Shown: positions 1-5,553 of the stretch, in pieces
How the letters are laid out: every line of letters starts with the position of its first letter
Numbering within the stretch: the first letter of the stretch is position 1
Source of the DNA: Verrucomicrobiota bacterium
GTDB lineage: Bacteria; Verrucomicrobiota; Lentisphaeria; Victivallales; Victivallaceae
Length of the DNA: 6,129 bases
Direction of reading: 5' to 3'
Assembly: GCA_023459755.1 (NCBI GenBank)
Contig: JAEWSS010000165.1
Coordinates: 1-6,129 of the forward strand
Notes under the pieces: generated by a model
Database searches by the model: none
What the model saw: the letters and a program-made list of their open reading frames with translations, nothing else
Told to the model about the DNA's origin: nothing
Made by a program: the position numbers and the translations under genes

Positions 1-215
1 GGGTCTGCGACAATCCGGAAACCGGCAACGCCGAGAAACTCCGCACCGTAAAAAAAGAGCTGGCCGCATTCCGCGCACTGCCGGATTTTCAAACCTGGGC
101 CGACACCGCCGCACCGCTGAAACTCAAGATTTTTATGCTCTGCGTAAAAATGGGAGCACTGCCGGTGATGATTTTCTGCCGTGGCGTCAAGCTGCTGTAT
201 AACGAGAAAAGATGA
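1..215 (+). CDS. C-terminal end of a probable glycosyltransferase (5' end outside window)
   Basis: An open frame runs from base 3 to a TGA at 213-215 and gives 70 residues. It enters from the left edge, so neither the start nor the catalytic domain is visible. The visible part has a charged helical stretch rich in Lys, Glu and Leu (about residues 10-25), then a hydrophobic segment around KIFMLCVKMGALPVMIFCRG and a basic end, NEKR. This pattern of a helix followed by a membrane-hugging hydrophobic segment is common at the C-terminus of GT2 glycosyltransferases of polysaccharide loci. The stop overlaps the ATG of the next gene (ATGA at 212-215), so the two are probably co-transcribed and translationally coupled. 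That the frame is coding is well supported by codon pattern and overlap. The glycosyltransferase assignment is inference from context and composition. Confidence 0.7.
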   Translation, partial: VCDNPETGNAEKLRTVKKELAAFRALPDFQTWADTAAPLKLKIFMLCVKMGALPVMIFCRGVKLLYNEKR

Positions 216-1264
216 TGAAAAAACCATTCTTCACCATTGCGATTCCGGCATGCAATGTCGCAAAATATGTACAAAAAACGCTCGAATCAATTAAGCGGCA
301 GGAGTTTGACAACTTTGAATGCCTGATCGTCAACGAAACCAGTACCGACGCGACGGCAGCCGTTATTCGGGAAACAGTGGGCGGCGACCCCCGCTTTATC
401 ATAACCGAGCTGCCGGTTTCCGGTTCGGCCTCGGTCAGCCGCAATTACGGAATTGAGCATGCACACGGGGAATACCTCTTATTCGTGGACGGCGATGACT
501 GGCTTGAACCGGACGCGCTGAAAAAACTCAATGACTTTATCGCCGGCGCGGATTTTCCCGATCTTGTGGTCGCGGAATACCGGGTATGGCGTGAATCGGA
601 AGCTCCGCCGACGCCGATGAATGAGTCAAAGCCGGCGGTAGACAGTACCGTGCGTCCCGGATGGCGGATGCTGGCCGATTTGCTGGCCGCCGGAGCTTAT
701 CGCCCCGCGACCTGGAGAAACTGCTATCGGACAACTTTTTTACAGCAGTCAAAACTGCGTCAGATACCGGGCCGCCGCCATCAGGACGACGAATGGACCC
801 CGCAGGTCTATTATGCGGCAAAAACCGCCGCATCCAGTGGAATTGTCTATTACAATTATCTGAAGCGGGGCGGATCGATCACCACAAAAGCGTCGGAACG
901 CTCGGTGGTTGACGTGGCCGACAATCTGGCCTCCGGGTGCCGCTTTTGGCGCAGTGCAAAATTTCCGCCGCCGCTGGCCAAAGAATATGCCCACTGGCAG
1001 ATTTATGCCTTTTTACGTTTTTTCTCGCCAAACTGGAAAATGTTTCCATGGTCGCTGAGACTGCGCGAACTCAGGCGAATGCTTAAGGCGGACGGCAATC
1101 TTAAAACCATGCTGGCAATGTCCCGCCACGCCCGCCGCGGCGACCGGACGGTGTTCCACGCCGCCCTGATCGCGCTTCTGCTGCCGCCGCTGGCGCCGCT
1201 GGCGGAACGTTTGCACGAACGCGTCTATCACTCGACATATCGCCCGCCGGAAGACAAAAAATGA
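212..1264 (+). CDS. GT2-family glycosyltransferase, 350 aa
   Basis: The product probably transfers a sugar from a nucleotide-sugar donor to a lipid-linked glycan at the inner face of the cytoplasmic membrane. The N-terminus is the typical GT-A/GT2 start: FTIAIPACN (about 7-15), then a helix ending at VQKTLESIKRQEF. The metal-binding DxD motif is DGDD at 93-96 in LLFVDGDDWLEPDAL, preceded by the usual SRNYGIEHAHGEYLLF segment. A likely catalytic-base motif is DDEW at 192-195, followed by YYNYLKRGGSIT (213-224), typical of this family. The usual VDDGSTD donor-binding motif reads VNETSTD, with Asn41 and Glu42 in place of two Asp. A hydrophobic, Leu/Pro-rich C-terminal helix (about 314-330) may anchor the protein peripherally. 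A second ATG follows immediately (215), so translation could begin at either; both overlap the preceding stop, and the ribosome binding site is weak, which fits coupling. The gene ends in an ATGA overlap with the flippase gene. The acceptor and the sugar cannot be predicted. Confidence 0.93.
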   Translation: MMKKPFFTIAIPACNVAKYVQKTLESIKRQEFDNFECLIVNETSTDATAAVIRETVGGDPRFIITELPVSGSASVSRNYGIEHAHGEYLLFVDGDDWLEPDALKKLNDFIAGADFPDLVVAEYRVWRESEAPPTPMNESKPAVDSTVRPGWRMLADLLAAGAYRPATWRNCYRTTFLQQSKLRQIPGRRHQDDEWTPQVYYAAKTAASSGIVYYNYLKRGGSITTKASERSVVDVADNLASGCRFWRSAKFPPPLAKEYAHWQIYAFLRFFSPNWKMFPWSLRLRELRRMLKADGNLKTMLAMSRHARRGDRTVFHAALIALLLPPLAPLAERLHERVYHSTYRPPEDKK

Positions 1265-2805
1265 AAACTCCGGTTTTAAAAAATACCGCCACTAATTATT
1301 TGATGGTGATTGTCAGTCTGCTGCAGGGGCTTCTGGTCACCCGCTGGATGATACATTCCCTCGGCAACACCTACTACGGACTGTGGGGCGTCCTCTGGAG
1401 CTTTTTCATGTACGGGCTGCTTCTTGACTTCGGCCTCGGCATTACCGCGCAGAAGTATACAGCGGCCAACCTCTGGCAGAAAGACTTGAAACGCTATAAC
1501 ATGGTGATTTCCACTATCTTCAGTTTTCACGCCATGATGTCGATTTTAATCCTTGCCGCGACTTGCACCTTGGCGGTGTTTGCGCCGCGGCTGTTCAGTG
1601 TCTCCGACCCGGAACTGATCTCCTACTGCCGGCAGTGCGTACTGCTTTTCGGCATTGGAGTCGCGCTGGTTTTCCCGACCGGCATTTTTCCGGAAATAAT
1701 AATCGGAATGCGCGCGATCTATCTGCGCAATTACGTTATGGCCGCCTGCAAAGTGGTGGAACTGATCGGCGTTCTGCTGATCTTGACCATGGGCGGCAGA
1801 CTGCGGGTGTTGATCGTTTTCAATATTGCGATTATGCTGGCGATCAACCTGTCTCTGGCGTTGGCGGCAAAGCGGCGCATTCCTGGATTCCGGCTGCAGT
1901 TGCATGTCGAGCGTTCGATTTTGCGCGAAATCGTTCACTTCAGCGGCTACATGTATGTGATGTCGATCTCCAGACTGGTGATGAACAATATGAGTCGCCC
2001 GCTGATATCGGCGTTCTGCAACCTCAACAGCGCGGGTATTTTTCAGATTGCCAGCCGATTCCCCAACTTCTGCAGTCAATTCACCAACCAATACCAGGAA
2101 AATGTTTCGCCGATGACCGCAGGTCTTTACGCCGAAGGAAAAATCACCGAACTGCGCAACGTCATATTAAACTCGATGCGCTGGAATTCTTTTCTCGCCA
2201 CCGGCGTCACCGTGGTGGCCTACACCATGATTTTTTATGCACTGGCGGCGTTTTATAAGCTGACGAATCTGGAGATTGAGCATCTGTCAAAACTGTTTTT
2301 AATATCTTTATGGATTCAACAGACAATGCGTGCGGTGCCGCAGCGCTTTATGATAATGGCCGACCACCACAAGCTGGCCGCGGTAATCGCCGCCGTCGAA
2401 GCGGCCCTGATGCTGATCGGCTTTCTGCTGTTCATCCCGCGATTCGGCATTGAATCCGTATTGTGGGTGAGCATAGCGGCGCGGCTGGCACTGGCGTTAA
2501 TTGTGGTTCTGCCGTTTTTAATAAGGTTCTTTCACTTCAGCATACCGCGCTTTATCTGGAAGGTGTATTTGCTGCCGTTATTGGCGGCCGCGCCCACAGC
2601 TCTTCTGCTGAACTGGTTTGCCTCGCAGAACAAAGACGGTCACGCGTGGATTGTCCTGTTCTCCGGCGGAGCGATGGGCGGCGTCCTCTACCTGCTGGTT
2701 TCCTACTTTTTCCTGCTCTCGCCTGACGAACGCCGCCTGATGTGGAATAAGGCGCATGAACTTTGGCGGCGAAAATTTCCAGGAGCCTCCCCGCCCGCGG
2801 CCTGA
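1261..2805 (+). CDS. Wzx-like polysaccharide flippase (MOP superfamily), 514 aa
   Basis: This is a multi-spanning inner-membrane protein that probably flips undecaprenyl-linked glycan repeat units to the periplasmic side. About 12-13 hydrophobic segments can be seen, near residues 11-30, 39-60, 85-108, 125-148, 159-178, 182-202, 226-250, 308-332, 343-358, 371-392, 397-421, 433-452 and 461-486. The length fits Wzx/RfbX-type members of the MATE-like MOP superfamily. The N-terminal pattern of a small-residue helix, then GNTYYGLWGVLWS, then LLLDFGLGI is the characteristic TM1-TM2 signature of this group. A GGAAG ribosome binding site (1249-1253) lies 7 bases before the ATG, and the start codon overlaps the stop of the upstream glycosyltransferase. 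The C-terminus is a basic, cytoplasmic-looking tail ending in Pro/Ala. Substrate specificity cannot be read from sequence. A putative exporter of another lipid-linked sugar, such as a teichoic-acid-type or peptidoglycan precursor, is less likely given the adjacent glycosyltransferases. Confidence 0.9.
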   Translation: MKTPVLKNTATNYLMVIVSLLQGLLVTRWMIHSLGNTYYGLWGVLWSFFMYGLLLDFGLGITAQKYTAANLWQKDLKRYNMVISTIFSFHAMMSILILAATCTLAVFAPRLFSVSDPELISYCRQCVLLFGIGVALVFPTGIFPEIIIGMRAIYLRNYVMAACKVVELIGVLLILTMGGRLRVLIVFNIAIMLAINLSLALAAKRRIPGFRLQLHVERSILREIVHFSGYMYVMSISRLVMNNMSRPLISAFCNLNSAGIFQIASRFPNFCSQFTNQYQENVSPMTAGLYAEGKITELRNVILNSMRWNSFLATGVTVVAYTMIFYALAAFYKLTNLEIEHLSKLFLISLWIQQTMRAVPQRFMIMADHHKLAAVIAAVEAALMLIGFLLFIPRFGIESVLWVSIAARLALALIVVLPFLIRFFHFSIPRFIWKVYLLPLLAAAPTALLLNWFASQNKDGHAWIVLFSGGAMGGVLYLLVSYFFLLSPDERRLMWNKAHELWRRKFPGASPPAA

Positions 2806-2819
2806 CGCAGCACTCCGGA

Positions 2820-2858
2820 GCCGGTGTTGCCGGCCGCGCAGACGTCCCAAGGCTGGGA
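2820..2858. terminator. Weak hairpins between convergent genes
   Basis: The 65-base gap between the flippase stop and the convergent glycosyltransferase stop holds two short stems: GCCGG/CCGGC around a 5-base loop (2820-2834) and TCCCA/TGGGA around a 4-base loop (2845-2858). Both can form on either strand, so they could act bidirectionally. Neither is followed by a proper T-run (only TATTTTG on the + strand), so intrinsic termination is doubtful and Rho may be needed. Seen directly: the inverted repeats. Inferred: any terminator role. Confidence 0.25.
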
Positions 2859-2870
2859 ACAACTATTTTG

Positions 2871-3806
2871 TCAGCCGCCGATATGCAATTTACGGAGCAG
2901 CGACGGCCAATACGACAACAGCGTCAGGCGATGCAGCGGCGCATAAATACTTTTGAGCGCCGGCGGAAATTTAACATCGGCAAACCCATTTTTCGCCGCC
3001 CAGCCCATGATATCCATTATTTCACGATAATAGCGCAGCGAACGGCGCGTCCACCACTGCCACGGTTTAGGGACTCCGACAACATGCATGAACATTGCCT
3101 TCGAAGCGCCGTCAAGCCGGTATTTGCCGTCCGGCTCCGGCGCACCCTCCCAATAACTCAACATGCAGTTCAGCACCGATTCGTCCAGTTGGCGATACGC
3201 GGTCTGCCGCCGGTTGACCACCCCGACATCCTCGTCCGGAATATATTTTACCATTCTTCGCTGCCAGTCCTCAAGGAATGGACGGCTCGACCGGTCCAGG
3301 GAAAAAATACAGGCGGACGCACAGGTTTTAAGTTTTGGCACGGTGTCGTCCGAGCGGTCGCAGTCACGCCGCCAAACCGCCAGCACCGAAGCGGGAATGT
3401 CGCCGAAGCGGTCATCCGCGGAATAAAGTTCCAACTCGGTGAAGGTTTTTCCATTGTCCTCCGGTGAACGCAGACGCACATGTATTTTTCCCGGAGCGGA
3501 CGGCGGAAGCTCTGCGGAAACATTACCGGAAAAATAACCGTCGGAATCGACCCAGGTGATATAGTCGGTATCGGCAAGCAACAGCGCGTCGGGTTTCAGG
3601 CAGGTCAGATTTCTCTTGACCGGCGGCCCTTCGACAACGCGAACATCTCCGAATCGAGAAACAATTTCGATCATCTTTTGTGAAAAGCCACGCTGAAAAA
3701 CTATCGCCGGTTCGTCCATGCCGGACTTGCGCATCGAGGCCAGCAATATGAATACTCCCCAAAAATAATTCGCATTCGCAATAGTAACGATCGTATTATT
3801 TTTCAA
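2871..3806 (-). CDS. GT8-like (GT-A fold) glycosyltransferase, 311 aa
   Basis: The product probably transfers a sugar from a nucleotide-sugar in the cytoplasm, in keeping with the glycan genes opposite. Motifs match the GT8 layout in order: an N-terminal strand and helix (TIVTIANANYFWGVFILLASM, about 5-25), a DxD metal site Asp87-Ser-Asp89 in ITWVDSDGYF, LDESVLN (about 207-213) in place of the family's DQ-x2-LN, and the C-terminal signature HVVGVPKPW (His241, Gly244, Lys247-Pro-Trp249), equivalent to the GT8 HxxGxxKPW that binds the donor diphosphate. No signal peptide or clear membrane span is present; the end is basic with aromatic and Leu residues (about 285-308), suggesting peripheral membrane contact. 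I chose the TTG at 3806 as start because AGGAG (3818-3814) then sits 7 bases upstream. The TTG at 3812 would leave almost no spacing. The gene converges on the flippase gene and has its own promoter. The GT-A fold is near certain; the GT8 assignment is likely but not proven. Confidence 0.85.
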   Translation of the reverse strand: MKNNTIVTIANANYFWGVFILLASMRKSGMDEPAIVFQRGFSQKMIEIVSRFGDVRVVEGPPVKRNLTCLKPDALLLADTDYITWVDSDGYFSGNVSAELPPSAPGKIHVRLRSPEDNGKTFTELELYSADDRFGDIPASVLAVWRRDCDRSDDTVPKLKTCASACIFSLDRSSRPFLEDWQRRMVKYIPDEDVGVVNRRQTAYRQLDESVLNCMLSYWEGAPEPDGKYRLDGASKAMFMHVVGVPKPWQWWTRRSLRYYREIMDIMGWAAKNGFADVKFPPALKSIYAPLHRLTLLSYWPSLLRKLHIGG

Positions 3807-3813
3807 AACCAAT

Positions 3814-3820
3814 CTCCTTT
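3814..3820 (-). promoter_or_regulatory. Ribosome binding site that decides a TTG start
   Basis: The minus strand reads AAAGGAG here. Seven bases separate it from the TTG at 3806, the ideal distance, but only one base separates it from the in-frame TTG at 3812. No in-frame ATG or GTG fits. The site therefore supports a 311-residue product starting MKNNTIVTIAN. Confidence 0.75.
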
Positions 3821-3895
3821 GTGAATTGGCCGGAATATCCGGTCGATGTATGTAAAGCCCCGAATCCGGTAATATATAAGATAAGTATTTTTATT

Positions 3896-3923
3896 AAAAT
3901 AGTTTTATTATAAAAAAAGTCAA
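3896..3923 (-). promoter_or_regulatory. Sigma70-like promoter for the GT8-like gene
   Basis: On the minus strand a TTGACT -35 box (3923-3918) is followed after 16 bases by TATTTT (3901-3896) in a very AT-rich tract. The box sequence, the T-run after the -35 and the AAAC before the -10 closely match the promoter in front of the tRNA-Glu gene in this window. A perfect TATAAT also occurs at 3912-3907, but it lies too near this -35 and has no good -35 of its own. Transcription would leave a leader of roughly 80 bases before the TTG start. Confidence 0.55.
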
Positions 3924-3983
3924 GCAGGCAAAATCCGGACGCGTAAAAAAACCGACAAAAACGCCACAAACGCTCCGCCCGTA

Positions 3984-4010
3984 GACATTCGCATTTTCTG
4001 AGCGAATGCC
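3984..4010 (-). repeat. Inverted repeat, 9-bp stem with 9-base loop
   Basis: On the minus strand GGCATTCGC and GCGAATGTC can pair over nine positions, with one G-U wobble, around the loop TCAGAAAAT. Seven central pairs (CATTCGC/GCGAATG) are perfect. It lies about 100 bases after the stop of the NifX/ORP-like gene. No T-run follows directly, so it is not a textbook terminator. It could be a 3' mRNA-stabilising hairpin, part of a small RNA, or an operator. Confidence 0.5.
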
Positions 4011-4109
4011 GGATTGACCAATATTCACCAAGAACGTTTTTTCGCCGGGCGGCCTGCGGCTTCACCGTCTCAATCGACGCCTGCGAAGCTGCGAGTTATA
4101 TCCGCACAA

Positions 4110-4511
4110 TTAGTGCGAACCGCAGTCGTGACCGCCGCAGCCGTGGTCGCCGCAGGTGTGGTTTTCGCCGTCGTTGTGATGATGGGCACATCGGAAATCG
4201 GGCGCGGTTTCGAGCCGGTTCATCAGATAGTCGCCGACCGCCTCCACCACATCTCCGGAAACTCCGCCGACCACCTTGATGCCGGCCTGCGCCAAAGCCT
4301 GCACCGCGCCGTCGCCGATTCCGCCGCACAGCAGCGTTGAAATGCCGAGTTCGCTCAGCAGACCGGCCAGCGCGCCGTGTCCGGCTTCTCCGGTCGGCAC
4401 CATGCGCATACCGCAGATGCGTTCGTCCTCGACTTCAAAAACCGCAAATTCCGGCGTATGACCGAAATGCTGAAAAACCTGATGCTCTTCACAGGCAACC
4501 GCTATTTTCAT
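4110..4511 (-). CDS. NifX/ORP-family (dinitrogenase Fe-Mo cofactor type) protein with Cys/His-rich tail, 133 aa
   Basis: A small, probably cytoplasmic protein of the NifX/NifB C-terminal/ORP fold, which binds or carries metal-sulfur clusters. Residues 1-105 are the conserved domain: MKIAVACEEHQV, FGHTPEFAVFEVED, then LLCGGIGDGAVQALAQAGIK (about 61-79) and a GDVVEAVGDYL segment, all typical of the family. The last 26 residues (108-133) are an appended tail with Cys108, Cys120, Cys125 and Cys130 and seven histidines, in CGDHGCGGHDCGSH style, probably a metal-binding appendage. A GGAG ribosome binding site lies 9 bases before the ATG, inside the end of the mrp gene, whose stop is only 4 bases away, so the two are one operon. 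In Desulfovibrio, Mrp-type ATPases are encoded with ORP, a member of this family; that is the closest known precedent. No nif genes are visible, so a nitrogenase role is not implied. The metal is unknown. Confidence 0.88.
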   Translation of the reverse strand: MKIAVACEEHQVFQHFGHTPEFAVFEVEDERICGMRMVPTGEAGHGALAGLLSELGISTLLCGGIGDGAVQALAQAGIKVVGGVSGDVVEAVGDYLMNRLETAPDFRCAHHHNDGENHTCGDHGCGGHDCGSH

Positions 4512-4515
4512 GATA

Positions 4516-5358
4516 CTATTCTCCGGTTATTTCGTCAACAATTTTTGCAAATGCCTTGGCCGCGGCGCCGTCGGCGCTCGCGTGGACAAATGGAGTTCCG
4601 GCGTCGCCGCCGCTGCACACGGCCGGGTCGATCGGAATACGTCCAAGCAGTTTAACTCCGTAGCGTTCGGCCAACTCGGAACCGGCGCCGGCGGAGAATA
4701 TCTCGGTGACTTCGCCGCATTTCGGGCAGACAAACCCGCTCATATTTTCAATCAGCCCCAGCACCTTGAAATTGAGCTGACGGCAGAAATTCAACGACCG
4801 CGACACGTCGGCGGCCGCCACCTGCTGCGGCGTGGTTACGATCACCGCACCGGCGTCGCCCTCCGGCAGCAGCATCTGACACACCGACAGCGGCTCGTCG
4901 CCGGTTCCAGGCGGACAATCCACCACCAGATAATCCAGGTCGCCCCACTCCACTTCGCTCAAAAACTGTTTGATGACGCCGATTTTTACCGGTCCGCGCC
5001 AGATCACCGCATCGTCCTGATTTTCCAGCAGGAACCCGATTGACATGACTTTGAGGTCGCCGACCGGAACCGGCAGCAGTTTTTCATTTTCCGCACAGAG
5101 CGCCGCGCCTTCCAGATGCAGCATTTTCGGCACGCTCGGCCCGTGAATATCCACGTCCAGCAGACCGACCCGATGACCGTTAAGCGCCAGCGACGTGGCC
5201 AGATTGACCGCCACCGTGCTTTTGCCGACGCCGCCTTTTCCGGACATCACCACAATTTTATGTTGGATGCGGCTCAAATCAATCCGCATTTCACAGGATT
5301 GCTTTTTTTCATCTCCGCAGTCGGAGCAATTGCCGGAACAGCTGTGACCTTCCGCCAT
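4516..5358 (-). CDS. mrp: Mrp/Nbp35-type P-loop ATPase (Fe-S carrier), 280 aa
   Basis: This cytoplasmic ATPase probably assembles or carries an Fe-S cluster to target proteins. The deviant Walker A motif GKGGVGKST spans residues 40-48, the switch/Walker region DVDIHGPSVP starts at Asp68, and DCPPGTGDE is at 147-155, all diagnostic of the Mrp/ApbC/Nbp35 branch of SIMIBI ATPases. The Cys211-Pro-Lys-Cys214 motif after ENMSGF is the conserved CxxC that bridges a 4Fe-4S cluster between subunits. The N-terminus adds Cys7, Cys11, Cys14 and Cys22, a cluster like that of Nbp35 but with different spacing. The DUF59/MIP18 domain found at the N-terminus of E. coli-type Mrp is absent. AAAGGAG sits 9 bases before the ATG. 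The gene is the first of two in an operon with the NifX/ORP-like gene, and lies 49 bases after the T-run of the tRNA-Glu terminator. Family assignment is very secure; the client is unknown. Confidence 0.96.
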   Translation of the reverse strand: MAEGHSCSGNCSDCGDEKKQSCEMRIDLSRIQHKIVVMSGKGGVGKSTVAVNLATSLALNGHRVGLLDVDIHGPSVPKMLHLEGAALCAENEKLLPVPVGDLKVMSIGFLLENQDDAVIWRGPVKIGVIKQFLSEVEWGDLDYLVVDCPPGTGDEPLSVCQMLLPEGDAGAVIVTTPQQVAAADVSRSLNFCRQLNFKVLGLIENMSGFVCPKCGEVTEIFSAGAGSELAERYGVKLLGRIPIDPAVCSGGDAGTPFVHASADGAAAKAFAKIVDEITGE

Positions 5359-5374
5359 TTTTCTGATCTCCTTT

Positions 5375-5401
5375 GAATATTTTCAGTTCCGCCGGAATAT
5401 T
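5375..5401 (-). promoter_or_regulatory. Repeat-rich leader of the mrp operon, possible operator
   Basis: The minus strand carries two AATATTC copies (5401-5395 and 5381-5375), exactly 20 bases apart, with an 11-base inverted repeat TTCCG-G-CGGAA (5397-5387) overlapping the first. The second copy abuts the ribosome binding site. The spacing of about two helical turns suits a dimeric repressor, but no regulator gene is visible. No good -35/-10 pair could be placed between this and the tRNA terminator. Confidence 0.25.
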
Positions 5402-5406
5402 GAAAT

Positions 5407-5440
5407 AAAAAAGCCGTACACCATTCACATGGCGCACGGC
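5407..5440 (-). terminator. Intrinsic terminator of the tRNA-Glu transcript
   Basis: On the minus strand a 12-bp stem (5440-5429 with 5424-5413, two G-U wobbles) closes a GTGA tetraloop of the GNRA type, and six T residues (5412-5407) follow directly. It begins 15 bases after the tRNA 3' end. It would also insulate the mrp operon from upstream transcription unless read-through occurs. Confidence 0.9.
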
Positions 5441-5455
5441 GCTTGATACCCGAAA

Positions 5456-5531
5456 TGGCATCCCCGGGGGGAGTCGAACCCCCGTTAGCGGGATGAGAAC
5501 CCGCTGTCCTAGGCCTCTAGACGACAGGGAC
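5456..5531 (-). tRNA. tRNA-Glu (anticodon CTC)
   Basis: A full 76-base cloverleaf can be folded. It has a 7-bp acceptor stem, D arm GTC/GAC around TAGAGGCCTAG, anticodon stem GCGGG/CCCGC with loop TTCTCAT (anticodon CTC, reading GAG), a 5-base variable loop TAACG, a T stem GGGGG/CCCCC with loop TTCGACT, discriminator G and an encoded CCA. The GTCTAGAGGCC..AGGAC D-arm block is typical of bacterial tRNA-Glu. The first acceptor pair is G1-U72 rather than the usual G-C, and position 6-67 is U-G. It has its own promoter upstream and terminator downstream. tRNA-Glu serves translation and, in many bacteria, tetrapyrrole synthesis through glutamyl-tRNA reductase. Confidence 0.96.
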
Positions 5532-5553
5532 GCTTAAACTCGTCATGTTTTAT

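Larger units (their letters stand above)
3807..4109. other. Noncoding region between the GT8-like gene and the NifX/ORP-like gene
   Basis: These roughly 300 bases hold no convincing gene. From the minus-strand side they contain the trailer of the NifX/ORP-like gene (about 4020-4109, GC-rich), a 9-bp stem inverted repeat (3984-4010), T-rich tracts on the minus strand (about 3941-3959), an AT-rich promoter (3871-3923), a small inverted repeat CCGGA-ATA-TCCGG (3830-3842), and the ribosome binding site of the GT8-like gene. No clean intrinsic terminator for the upstream Mrp operon could be found, so a small RNA or Rho-dependent termination remains possible. Confidence 0.5.

Noticed and set aside
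1546..2091. Open frame of 181 codons on the - strand opposite the flippase gene
   Set aside because: It is the hydrophilic mirror of membrane-segment codons, rich in His, Gln and Asn, with no domain; the + strand frame is clearly real.
2763..3467. Long open frame (234 codons) on the + strand opposite the GT8-like gene
   Set aside because: It is antisense to a gene with clear family motifs, its product is Arg/His/Gln-rich without recognisable domains, and it begins inside the flippase gene.
3907..3912. Perfect TATAAT on the minus strand as the -10 box of the GT8-like gene
   Set aside because: It is only 5 bases after TTGACT and the hexamer 17 bases upstream (GATTTT) is poor. The TTGACT-16-TATTTT pair matches the tRNA promoter better, though TATAAT could still contribute.
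3796..4065. 89-codon minus-strand frame over the intergenic region
   Set aside because: It runs through the AT-rich promoter of the GT8-like gene and into its start, has no good ribosome binding site and no recognisable family.
4113..4155. Short repeated Gly/Cys/His codons at the gene end as a CRISPR-like or tandem DNA repeat
   Set aside because: The repetition is at the amino acid level within a coding frame, with no fixed unit length or spacers.
4510..5043. Open frame of 177 codons on the + strand opposite mrp
   Set aside because: The minus strand encodes a textbook Mrp ATPase here; the antisense product shows the His/Arg/Gln-rich composition typical of such shadows.
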